A DNA stretch of 5,496 nucleotides from an uncultured Anaerobutyricum sp. (GTDB lineage Bacteria > Bacillota > Clostridia > Lachnospirales > Lachnospiraceae), in contig CAKREJ010000110.1 of the NCBI GenBank assembly GCA_934317185.1, forward strand, positions 1 through 5,496, given 5' to 3'. This document shows, piece by piece, positions 1-5,496 of the stretch (its first letter is position 1; the number at the start of each line of letters is the position of its first letter). The position numbers and the translations under genes were made by a program. The notes below the pieces were generated by a model that was not told the origin of the DNA, did no database searches, and worked only from the letters and a program-made list of their open reading frames with translations.

Positions 1-530
1 ACAGCAGAAAATGGTACGATTGGAACGCCTTCGATTACTTTTAAAGTGTCTTTTAACAGTTTTAACTGTTTTTGAAGCTGGCTTCGTTTGATTTTATCGG
101 CTTTGGTTGCTACAATTACCGGGGAGAAGCCGTTGCTTAAGATCCAGCGGTACATCTGTACATCATTATTGGTTGGCTTATGACGAAGATCAATCAATAA
201 GAATACCATACGAAGCTGCTCAGAAGTATGAAGATAGTTTTCTATCATCGGACCCCATTTGGCTGCGACTTCTTTGGATACTTTGGCATAACCGTAACCT
301 GGAAGGTCTACGATATACATCTCTTCATTCACATTATAGAAGTTGATGGTCTGTGTTTTTCCCGGCTGGCCTGAAGTTCTTGCTAAAGACTTCCTATTTA
401 CGAGTGCATTGATCAGTGAGGATTTGCCTACATTGGATTTGCCTGCAAATGCCACTTCCGGCAAAGTATTTTTAGGAAGTTTACTTGTAATTCCACATAC
501 AGTTTCTAAATTTACATTTTTGATTACCAT
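1..530 (-). CDS. engB: Ribosome biogenesis GTP-binding protein EngB/YsxC, 3' end cut by window edge
   Basis: EngB (YsxC, YihA) is a small cytoplasmic TRAFAC-class GTPase needed for late assembly of the large (50S) ribosomal subunit. The frame is open from ATG at 530 to the window edge, giving 176 whole codons and two spare bases. The family is usually about 195-200 residues, so about 20-25 C-terminal residues are missing. G-domain motifs are in order: G1 P-loop GKSNVGKSS at 30-38 (usually GRSNVGKSS), the G2 region around RTSGQPGKTQT at 51-61, G3 DLPG at 75-78 followed by YGYAKV, G4 TKAD at 142-145, and G5 SA at 175-176, the last two whole codons. The segment LRHKPTNNDVQMY (115-127) is also typical of the family. 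The start is fixed by an AGGAGG seven bases upstream. It follows lon by 98 bp on the same strand with no clear promoter of its own, so read-through from lon is likely. Family assignment is firm from motifs. Confidence 0.96.
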   Translation of the reverse strand, partial: MVIKNVNLETVCGITSKLPKNTLPEVAFAGKSNVGKSSLINALVNRKSLARTSGQPGKTQTINFYNVNEEMYIVDLPGYGYAKVSKEVAAKWGPMIENYLHTSEQLRMVFLLIDLRHKPTNNDVQMYRWILSNGFSPVIVATKADKIKRSQLQKQLKLLKDTLKVIEGVPIVPFSA

Positions 531-544
531 ATATTTTCCTCCTT
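531..544 (-). promoter_or_regulatory. engB ribosome-binding site
   Basis: On the minus strand AAGGAGG (538-544) lies seven bases before the ATG at 530. This near-perfect Shine-Dalgarno site decides the engB start, because the reading frame runs off the window edge and length cannot be used. Confidence 0.85.
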
Positions 545-558
545 CCATCAAGAGTAAA

Positions 559-582
559 TGACAAGTATTTCATCGCTTGTCA
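559..582 (-). repeat. Inverted repeat (hairpin) in the lon-engB gap
   Basis: Perfect 7-bp arms TGACAAG and CTTGTCA are separated by 10 bases. As minus-strand RNA, two G-U pairs and an A-U pair could lengthen the stem to about 10 bp, but only UUUACUC follows, so it would be a weak terminator at best. Read on the plus strand, the same hairpin is followed by CCTTTTTT, which looks more like a terminator, yet no plus-strand gene ends here. It may attenuate transcription into engB or cap the lon mRNA 3' end; this is inferred from shape only. Confidence 0.45.
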
Positions 583-610
583 CCTTTTTTGTGTGCAGTA
601 AATATTCAAG

Positions 611-624
611 AATGCCTCAGCATT
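611..624 (-). repeat. Short inverted repeat just after the lon stop codon
   Basis: AATGC and GCATT arms flank a 4-base loop, five bases past the lon stop. The stem is only 5 bp and half A/T, and the bases after it on the minus strand are CUUGAAUAUUU rather than a clean U run. It is too weak to call a terminator, but with the 559-582 repeat it makes the lon-engB gap a pair of small hairpins. Confidence 0.3.
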
Positions 625-628
625 TTTG

Positions 629-2944
629 TTATTTTAATTCTTTTTTCATCGCACGTTTAATTACTTCGTTCATTTCTTCTACATAAGTAATTTTTAAACC
701 GCTTATAATCTCTTCGTCAAGCTCTGCAACATTTCTTTTATTTTTTGCAGGAACAAACACTTCTTTTACTCCGACAATTTTAGCTGCCAGCAACTTTTCT
801 TTTAAGCCGCCGATTGGAAGGACTTTACCTCGAAGCGTAATTTCTCCCGTCATAGCAATGTCTCCACGAACCGGAATTTGTGTGATTGCTGAAAGTATCG
901 CTAATGCCATTGTAATTCCTGCAGACGGACCGTCTTTTGGTACAGCTCCTTCTGGAATATGCAGATGGATATCATGTTTTTCAAAATAAGCACCATCAAT
1001 ACCGTAATCTTCTGCAATGGAACGAACATAGCTCAAACCAATTTGTGCAGATTCCTTCATGACATCGCCCATTCGTCCGGTAAGCTCCATCTTTCCTTTT
1101 CCTGGCATAACATTTACTTCAATAGAAAGAGTATCTCCACCAACACTTGTCCATGCAAGTCCTCTCACAACACCAATCTGTGGCTTCAGATTCTCATCCT
1201 CATCTTCAAATGGAGCCGGACCAAGAAGATCCTTTAACGACTTCTTTTTAATATCAACTTTATCTTCACCTTCCACAATTTTGCGGGCTGCTTTATGCAT
1301 AAGCTGACCAATGGTACGCTCCAGATTACGTACACCTGCTTCTCTCGTATAAGAATGAATTACTTCCCGAATAACATCCTCAGAAATACTTACCTGCTTT
1401 TTCGTAAGTCCACTCAGCTTTCTCTGCTTCTTTATAAGATAATTCTCTGCGATATGAAACTTTTCATTCTCTGTATAGCTGGAAAGCTCAATAATCTCCA
1501 TACGATCAAGCAATGGCTTTGGAATCGGAGAAAGATCGTTGGCAGTCGCAATAAAGAATACCTCGCTTAAATCCATTGGTACTTCAAGATAATGATCTCG
1601 GAAATTTACATTCTGCTCTCCATCTAATACCTCAAGAAGTGCGGATGCTGTATCTCCTTTATAATCACTGCTTACTTTATCTACCTCATCTAAAAGCATT
1701 ACTGGATTCTTCACACCGGTCTGACGAATACCTTCAGCAATTCTTCCCGGCATTGCACCTACATAGGTCTTTCTGTGTCCACGAATTTCTGCTTCATCTC
1801 TCACACCACCTAAAGAAATACGAACATACTTCTTATTCAATGCTCTCGCAATAGATCTTGCGATAGAAGTTTTACCGGTTCCCGGAGGTCCTACAAGACA
1901 AAGAATCGGAGTTTCTCCCTTCTTTGTAAGAAAACGAACGGCCAGATAATCAAGAATTCGTTCTTTTACCTTCTTAAGTCCATAATGATCCTCTTCCAAA
2001 ATCTCCATCGCCTTCTCAAGACTCTTACTATCTCTTGAAACTTTATTCCACGGCATTTCAAGCATCGTTTCAATGTAATTCTTCGTCATTGTGCTTTCTG
2101 CCGCAATGGGAGGCATCTTTTTATATCGCTTAATCTCTTTTTTAATTTTATCCTTTACTTCTTTAGAAGCCTTCAGCTTTTCGCACTTTTCAAGATATTC
2201 ATCTGCCTCTGAAACAATATCTTCTTCGCCGAGTTCTTCTCGAATTACCTTCTGCTGTTCTCTTAAAAGGTAATCTTTTTGATTTTTATCTACATTCTTC
2301 TTTACTTTTTCTGCAAGCTCATTACGAATGATGCTAATTTCCACTTCTTCTGTCAAAATAGCAAGCAACATCTGAATCTGCTTTTTAATATCAGGTTCTT
2401 CCAAAATCTGCTGCTTTTTTCCAAGTTCAAATGGAAGCTGAGAAGCAAGTTCATTCACAAGTGAAAGTAAATCTTTATCATCAATAGCCTTCTGAAGCTG
2501 TGGAGCAAAAAATCCAGGATTCTTCTCAGAAAATTCTTCCGCACCTTCTTCAAGCATTCTAAAAAATGCTTCTTCTTCCACCGGACTTTCCGGATAACCT
2601 GTATAAGCTATTTCTTCGACTTCTGCTTTCACACATCCATCAACTTCTGTATAAGAAGTAATTCGTGCTCTTGCCTGTCCTTCCACAAATACTCTTAAAA
2701 CACCCTGTCCTGCCTTTACCATCTGAAGAATTTTGGCAATTGTTCCTACTGTATATAAATCTTCCTGCTCCGGTTTATCCATAGACGGATCTGTCTGATT
2801 CACCAGAAAAATTTGTTGTTCATGATTTACCGCCTGCTCTAAAGCTGCCATTGATTTCGGTCTTGATACTTCAAAATATACCGAAGTATTTGGATAAACC
2901 ATCTTCCCACGCAATGCAAGTAAAGGTAATATTTGTTTCTCCAT
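629..2944 (-). CDS. lon: ATP-dependent protease Lon (LonA type)
   Basis: Lon is a cytoplasmic homohexameric AAA+ serine protease that unfolds and degrades misfolded proteins and selected regulators. The 771-residue product matches the usual bacterial LonA length of about 770-810. An N-terminal substrate-binding domain covers about 4-200 (opening LPLLALRGKMVYP), followed by a charged helical linker to about 310. The AAA+ module has Walker A GPPGTGKT (352-359), the pore loop around Y394 (YVGAMPG), Walker B VMLLDEVD (415-422), sensor-1 N469, arginine finger R481 in LLDRME and sensor-2 R539. The protease domain (about 580-771) holds the Ser-Lys dyad: S674 in PKDGPSAG and K717 in GGLKEK. No membrane segment is present, which excludes LonB. 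The start is supported by AGGAGG five bases upstream. A candidate promoter lies in the gap before it, after a terminator that closes clpX, so lon probably has its own transcription start. Confidence 0.98.
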   Translation of the reverse strand: MEKQILPLLALRGKMVYPNTSVYFEVSRPKSMAALEQAVNHEQQIFLVNQTDPSMDKPEQEDLYTVGTIAKILQMVKAGQGVLRVFVEGQARARITSYTEVDGCVKAEVEEIAYTGYPESPVEEEAFFRMLEEGAEEFSEKNPGFFAPQLQKAIDDKDLLSLVNELASQLPFELGKKQQILEEPDIKKQIQMLLAILTEEVEISIIRNELAEKVKKNVDKNQKDYLLREQQKVIREELGEEDIVSEADEYLEKCEKLKASKEVKDKIKKEIKRYKKMPPIAAESTMTKNYIETMLEMPWNKVSRDSKSLEKAMEILEEDHYGLKKVKERILDYLAVRFLTKKGETPILCLVGPPGTGKTSIARSIARALNKKYVRISLGGVRDEAEIRGHRKTYVGAMPGRIAEGIRQTGVKNPVMLLDEVDKVSSDYKGDTASALLEVLDGEQNVNFRDHYLEVPMDLSEVFFIATANDLSPIPKPLLDRMEIIELSSYTENEKFHIAENYLIKKQRKLSGLTKKQVSISEDVIREVIHSYTREAGVRNLERTIGQLMHKAARKIVEGEDKVDIKKKSLKDLLGPAPFEDEDENLKPQIGVVRGLAWTSVGGDTLSIEVNVMPGKGKMELTGRMGDVMKESAQIGLSYVRSIAEDYGIDGAYFEKHDIHLHIPEGAVPKDGPSAGITMALAILSAITQIPVRGDIAMTGEITLRGKVLPIGGLKEKLLAAKIVGVKEVFVPAKNKRNVAELDEEIISGLKITYVEEMNEVIKRAMKKELK

Positions 2945-2978
2945 GTTTTCCTCCTTTTTGGGAGTATCTTTTTCTTTC

Positions 2979-3007
2979 GTTATATTTATCTCTCACACTT
3001 CTTACAA
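2979..3007 (-). promoter_or_regulatory. Candidate SigA-type lon promoter
   Basis: On the minus strand, -35 TTGTAA (3007-3002) and -10 TATAAC (2984-2979) are 17 bases apart. The -10 matches TATAAT at five of six positions and the -35 matches TTGACA at four of six. Transcription would start near 2972, leaving a leader of about 28 bases containing the strong AGGAGG site (2950-2955). It lies just downstream of the clpX terminator, where a new promoter would be needed. Prediction by eye only. Confidence 0.6.
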
Positions 3008-3022
3008 AACCTTATAAGAGAT

Positions 3023-3067
3023 AAAAAGGCTGGCACAAAGGTAACAAATCTCCCTCCTGTGTCAGCC
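3023..3067 (-). terminator. Rho-independent terminator after clpX
   Basis: Read on the minus strand, GGCTGACACA (3067-3058) can pair with TGTGCCAGCC (3037-3028) to form a 10-bp stem with a single A-C mismatch. A 20-base loop separates the arms, and UUUUU (3027-3023) follows the stem directly. The GC-rich base plus U run is the classic intrinsic terminator form, though the long loop makes it less than ideal. It lies 21 bases after the clpX stop and upstream of the candidate lon promoter, so it should end or reduce clpX transcripts. Confidence 0.75.
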
Positions 3068-3074
3068 TGTGCCT

Positions 3075-3093
3075 CTTAACAGTAACTGTTAAG
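3075..3093 (-). repeat. Perfect palindrome spanning the clpX stop codon
   Basis: Nine-base arms CTTAACAGT and ACTGTTAAG are perfect inverted repeats around a single central base. As RNA they give an 8-bp stem with a UUA loop. The clpX stop codon (3089-3091) is inside one arm. There is no U tract, and the real terminator begins seven bases downstream, so this is more likely an mRNA 3'-end structure or a protein-binding palindrome than a terminator. Its function is unknown. Confidence 0.6.
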
Positions 3094-4387
3094 CGATTTC
3101 GTTGTTATTTTTCTTCTGACGCTTTCTTGTAACCGTCTTTCTGGTTACCGGCTGGTCATGATAAGTCAGTTCAGGTTCTCCGCTGCCCTCCACAGTTTCT
3201 TTTGTAATTGTGCAGGATTCTACCATATCATCGGATGGGATTGTATACATCAAATCCATCACAACCGCTTCCATGATAGAACGAAGTCCTCTGGCTCCTG
3301 TGTTTCTAGCAATCGCCTTTTCCGCAATTGCCACTAAAGCTTCATCAGTAAACTCAAGTTCAACGCCGTCCATCTCAAACAGCTTCTGATACTGTTTTAC
3401 TAATGCACTCTTTGGCTCTGTAAGAATTCTTACGAGAGCTTCTTTATCTAACGGATTCAGGGATACATTAACCGGAACACGGCCAATAAACTCCGGAATT
3501 AATCCAAACTTCACGAAGTCTTCCGGAAGAACCTGTTTTAATAAAACACCTACATCCTTCTTGCGCTGTTCCATAATCTCTGCCTGAAAACCGATAGACT
3601 TTTTACCTATACGGTTTTCTATAATCTTTTCAAGACCATCAAAAGCCCCACCGCAAATAAATAAAATATTTGTAGTATCAATCTGAAGGAACTCCTGATG
3701 TGGATGCTTTCTGCCTCCCTGCGGCGGAACAGATGCAACTGTTCCTTCTAAAATCTTTAATAAAGCCTGCTGTACCCCTTCACCGGAAACATCTCTGGTG
3801 ATAGAAGTATTCTCTGACTTTCTTGTAATCTTATCAATCTCATCAATATAAATGATACCTGTCTGTGCACGCTCAATATCATAATCCGCAGCCTGAATCA
3901 GTTTTAAAAGAATGTTCTCTACATCCTCACCTACATAACCTGCCTCTGTAAGAGCTGTCGCATCTGCGATTGCAAATGGTACATTTAACTGTCTTGCCAA
4001 AGTCTGTGCAAGAAGCGTCTTTCCGGAACCGGTAGGTCCGAGCATAATGATGTTACTCTTCTGGAGTTCTACATCATAGCTTCCACCTGCCAGTATACGT
4101 TTGTAATGATTATATACTGCTACGGATAAAACCTTTTTCGCCTCATCCTGACCGATAACATAATCATCTAAAAAAGCCTTCATCTCCTTTGGCTTCATCA
4201 GATTGATTTCCTGTGTGTCTTCATTAAAATCTTCAAACTCGTCTTCCATGATTTCCATGCATACTTCAATACACTCATCACAGATATAGACACCCTTAGG
4301 ACCGGCTACGAGCTTTCTTACCTGATCCTGGGTTTTATTACAAAATGAACATCTGAATTGCTTGTTGTTGTCGGATCGTGTTGCCAT
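3089..4387 (-). CDS. clpX: ATP-dependent Clp protease ATP-binding subunit ClpX
   Basis: ClpX is the hexameric AAA+ unfoldase that recognises tagged substrates, such as ssrA-tagged proteins, and threads them into ClpP; it also remodels complexes alone. The 432-residue length fits the family (about 420-430). The N-terminal zinc-binding domain has C13/C16 and C36/C39 as two CxxC pairs, followed by an acidic linker (47-60). The AAA+ domain has Walker A GPTGSGKT (117-124), pore loop GYVG (150-153), Walker B IIYIDEID (178-185), RKH loop (226-228), arginine finger R303 in EFIGR and sensor-2 R366 in GAR. The IGF loop (265-267) is the tripeptide that docks on ClpP, so this ClpX should work with the adjacent clpP product. 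The C-terminal tail (411-432) is basic and looks disordered. The gene lies 146 bp downstream of clpP, with a hairpin and candidate promoter between, and is closed by a terminator. Confidence 0.98.
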   Translation of the reverse strand: MATRSDNNKQFRCSFCNKTQDQVRKLVAGPKGVYICDECIEVCMEIMEDEFEDFNEDTQEINLMKPKEMKAFLDDYVIGQDEAKKVLSVAVYNHYKRILAGGSYDVELQKSNIIMLGPTGSGKTLLAQTLARQLNVPFAIADATALTEAGYVGEDVENILLKLIQAADYDIERAQTGIIYIDEIDKITRKSENTSITRDVSGEGVQQALLKILEGTVASVPPQGGRKHPHQEFLQIDTTNILFICGGAFDGLEKIIENRIGKKSIGFQAEIMEQRKKDVGVLLKQVLPEDFVKFGLIPEFIGRVPVNVSLNPLDKEALVRILTEPKSALVKQYQKLFEMDGVELEFTDEALVAIAEKAIARNTGARGLRSIMEAVVMDLMYTIPSDDMVESCTITKETVEGSGEPELTYHDQPVTRKTVTRKRQKKNNNEIA

Positions 4388-4398
4388 ATTGTCACCTC
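4388..4398 (-). promoter_or_regulatory. clpX ribosome-binding site of GAGGTGA type
   Basis: The clpX site reads GAGGTGA (4398-4392), four bases from the ATG. It pairs with a different stretch of the 16S rRNA 3' tail from the AGGAGG used by clpP, lon and engB: the GGAGGTGA half instead of AAGGAGG. It is strong and supports the ATG at 4387 as the start, which also gives the expected zinc-domain N-terminus. Confidence 0.75.
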
Positions 4399-4423
4399 AC
4401 TCCTGCTACAATCTGTCTCATAG

Positions 4424-4456
4424 AAAAGTTACCACAACTACGAAAGCTGTGGTAAC
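4424..4456 (-). terminator. Hairpin with short U tract between clpP and clpX (terminator or attenuator)
   Basis: On the minus strand GTTACCACAGCT (4456-4445) pairs with AGTTGTGGTAAC (4439-4428). This makes a 12-bp stem with one G-U wobble and a 5-base UUCGU loop, followed by UUUUCU. The stem is stable, but the U run is only four long before a C, so termination is likely partial. It lies 77 bases after the clpP stop and 30 bases before the clpX ribosome-binding site. It would lower clpX relative to clpP in read-through transcripts. Alternatively it forms the 5' end of a separate clpX mRNA or is a DNA operator; the outer nine bases form a perfect palindrome. Confidence 0.6.
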
Positions 4457-4459
4457 CCT

Positions 4460-4489
4460 ATTATTTGATGTCTTCTCAAAATCTTTCAA
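4460..4489 (-). promoter_or_regulatory. Candidate SigA-type clpX promoter
   Basis: On the minus strand, -35 TTGAAA (4489-4484) and -10 AATAAT (4465-4460) are 18 bases apart; each hexamer matches consensus at five of six positions. The predicted start, around 4453, falls in the first arm of the hairpin just downstream, so the clpX leader would begin with or inside that structure. The gap is AT-rich, so a chance match is possible. Confidence 0.45.
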
Positions 4490-4533
4490 AATCTGCTCCA
4501 AAAACAGAGGTATTGAGATTCTAAGAGTACATT

Positions 4534-5118
4534 CTACTGTCTTTTCTCAACCACGGCATCAATAAGACCATATGCTTTTGCCTGTTCGGCTGTCATATAG
4601 TTATCTCTTTCCGTATCCTGTACGATCTTCTCGTATGGCTGACCAGTATTCTCTGCAAGAATTCTGTTTAACTTCTCTTTTGTATGCAGAATATGCTCTG
4701 CTACGATTTCAATCTCTGTAGCCTGTCCCTGAGCACCGCCCGATGGCTGATGAATCATAATCTCAGAATTCGGAAGAGCCAGACGTTTTCCTTTTGCGCC
4801 GCCGGCCAGAAGGAATGCTCCCATACTGGCTGCCATACCCATACAAATTGTGGATACGTCGCACTTTACAAACTGCATGGTGTCATAAATCGCCATTCCA
4901 GCAGTCACAGAACCACCCGGACTCATAATGTATAAGCTGATATCCTTCTCAGGGTCTTCAGACTCTAAGAAAAGGAGCTGAGATACGATTAAGCTCGCTG
5001 TGGTATCGTTCACTTCTTCACCAAGAAAAATAATTCTCTCTTTTAAAAGACGGGAATAGATGTCATAAGATCTCTCCCCATGACTTGTCTGTTCAATGAC
5101 ATAAGGTACTAAACTCAT
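4534..5118 (-). CDS. clpP: ATP-dependent Clp protease proteolytic subunit ClpP
   Basis: ClpP is the cytoplasmic serine peptidase that forms a barrel of two heptameric rings and cuts proteins fed to it by AAA+ partners such as ClpX. The product is 194 residues, the normal length. The catalytic triad is intact and at family-typical positions: S98 in GMAASMG, H123 in MIHQPSGG and D172 in [11 protein letters not shown]. The oxyanion-loop motif SPGGSV is at 66-71. The N-terminus [25 protein letters not shown] resembles the short propeptide plus axial-loop region of Firmicutes ClpP. The start is supported by AGGAGG four bases upstream. It follows tig by 69 bp with no strong terminator between, so tig-clpP co-transcription is possible, and a weak own promoter can be drawn. 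clpX lies directly downstream, making this the partner pair of the ClpXP protease. Confidence 0.98.
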   Translation of the reverse strand: MSLVPYVIEQTSHGERSYDIYSRLLKERIIFLGEEVNDTTASLIVSQLLFLESEDPEKDISLYIMSPGGSVTAGMAIYDTMQFVKCDVSTICMGMAASMGAFLLAGGAKGKRLALPNSEIMIHQPSGGAQGQATEIEIVAEHILHTKEKLNRILAENTGQPYEKIVQDTERDNYMTAEQAKAYGLIDAVVEKRQ

Positions 5119-5122
5119 AATT

Positions 5123-5144
5123 CCTCCTGTTTCTACATAAACAG
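5123..5144 (-). promoter_or_regulatory. clpP ribosome-binding site with an abutting small hairpin
   Basis: AGGAGG (5128-5123) lies four bases before the clpP ATG. Immediately upstream CTGTTT (5144-5139) and AAACAG (5132-5127) form a 6-bp inverted repeat with a 6-base loop, and the last two stem bases are the first two of AGGAGG. A folded stem would partly cover the ribosome-binding site. The stem is weak and A/T-rich, so its effect is uncertain. Confidence 0.5.
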
Positions 5145-5159
5145 CAACCAGAAATATTA

Positions 5160-5187
5160 ATTATGTGTAACTATACTAAAGTTACAA
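5160..5187 (-). promoter_or_regulatory. Possible clpP promoter containing an inverted repeat
   Basis: On the minus strand, -35 TTGTAA (5187-5182) begins directly after the tig stop, and -10 CATAAT (5165-5160) follows after 16 bases. The inverted repeat TGTAAC...GTTACA (5186-5181 and 5171-5166, 9-base spacer) fills the promoter almost exactly, as an operator would. Hexamer matches are four and five of six in an AT-rich gap, so this is tentative. No CtsR-type tandem heptads were seen. Confidence 0.35.
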
Positions 5188-5496
5188 TTATTTTTCTTCG
5201 AAATCAAGCTCTTCCGTAGCTTCTGTTACATTTGCCTGATCCAGTACAAATTCAACTGCTTTCTGGATTGCGATGTCTTTCTTCATGTTTTCTTTCTGTT
5301 CTTCTGGAATCATACCCTCAATCTGGCTTGCTTCCATCTGATACATCTGAGCCATTTTTTCAAACTCTTTCTTTAAGTCTTCTTCGTCTGCTTCGATATT
5401 CTCTGCTGCAACGATTGCCTCAAGAACAAGGCTTCCCTGTACTCTCTTTAATGCATCACCTTTCATACTCTCTCTTAAAGCATCCATGCTCTGTCC
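5188..5496 (-). CDS. tig: Trigger factor, C-terminal fragment (5' end beyond window)
   Basis: Trigger factor is the ribosome-bound chaperone and prolyl isomerase that shields nascent chains near the exit tunnel. Only the last 102 residues are present; the frame is open to the right edge and no start should be called inside it. Full-length proteins are about 425-430 residues, so roughly three quarters lie outside, including the ribosome-binding and isomerase domains. What remains is the end of the helical substrate-binding domain. It has the family-typical run ALKRVQGSLVLEAIVAAENI, then a charged helix (EEDLKKEFEKMAQMYQM) and QKAVEFVLDQANVTE, ending in an acidic tail (EELDFEEK). The position just upstream of clpP and clpX matches the conserved tig-clp gene order and supports the call. 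The gene ends with TAA at 5190-5188, and no convincing terminator follows. Confidence 0.93.
   Translation of the reverse strand, partial: GQSMDALRESMKGDALKRVQGSLVLEAIVAAENIEADEEDLKKEFEKMAQMYQMEASQIEGMIPEEQKENMKKDIAIQKAVEFVLDQANVTEATEELDFEEK

Noticed and set aside
55..70. Inverted repeat AACAGTT-TT-AACTGTT inside engB
   Set aside because: It encodes an ordinary helix (KQLKLLK) in EngB and resembles the clpX-stop palindrome only loosely; chance in A/T-rich coding sequence is the simplest explanation.
107..561. Two plus-strand open frames of 79 and 72 codons over engB
   Set aside because: They are antisense to the EngB G-domain frame, which has all five GTPase motifs; they look like composition artefacts.
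481..573. Minus-strand 30-codon frame beginning at 573 and overlapping the engB start
   Set aside because: It lies in a different frame from engB, with only a partial AAGGTG upstream, and its translation is unremarkable. A leader peptide is conceivable but unsupported.
959..2464. Plus-strand open frames of 60-92 codons within lon
   Set aside because: They lie wholly antisense to a complete, motif-verified lon, show no recognisable protein features and no consistent ribosome-binding sites; they are shadows of the real frame.
4362..4935. Plus-strand open frames over the clpX start and clpP
   Set aside because: They are antisense to conserved coding sequence, and the first also spans the clpX leader; nothing in their translations resembles a known family.
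5188..5487. Treating the ATG at 5487 as a true start of a 99-residue protein
   Set aside because: The frame stays open to the window edge, and the sequence matches the C-terminal end of trigger factor, so the ATG is an internal methionine.

Overview
The window is a housekeeping protein quality-control locus, and every gene reads on the minus strand. In transcription order (right to left) it holds the 3' end of tig (trigger factor), complete clpP, complete clpX, complete lon (LonA type) and the first 176 codons of engB/ysxC (ribosome-assembly GTPase). Both end genes run off the window. The order tig-clpP-clpX-lon-engB, the moderately AT-rich DNA and the strong AGGAGG-type Shine-Dalgarno sites point to a low-GC Gram-positive of the class Clostridia. 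The protein sequences look most like Lachnospiraceae, but that family assignment is an impression, not a computed result.

Layout by + coordinates: 1-530 engB (5' part; its C-terminus lies beyond base 1). 531-628 is the lon-engB gap, with two small hairpins and a strong engB ribosome-binding site. 629-2944 is lon. 2945-3088 is the clpX-lon gap, with a palindrome over the clpX stop, a rho-independent terminator and a good candidate lon promoter. 3089-4387 is clpX. 4388-4533 is the clpP-clpX gap, with a candidate clpX promoter running straight into a 12-bp hairpin with a short U tract. 4534-5118 is clpP. 5119-5187 is the tig-clpP gap, with a possible clpP promoter and a small hairpin touching the clpP ribosome-binding site. 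5188-5496 is the end of tig. No stretch over 300 bases lacks a gene.

The genes form one proteostasis toolkit. Trigger factor meets nascent chains at the ribosome, ClpX unfolds tagged proteins and feeds them to the ClpP chamber, Lon degrades misfolded and regulatory proteins alone, and EngB helps assemble the large ribosomal subunit. All catalytic and nucleotide-binding motifs looked for are intact, and I see no frameshift, mobile element, tRNA, rRNA or CRISPR.

I did not find a previously undescribed system. What deserves a second look is in the gaps. Hairpins and candidate promoters between tig, clpP, clpX and lon suggest that this apparent operon is split into separately adjustable units. 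No CtsR- or CIRCE-type heat-shock operator was seen by eye in the gaps.
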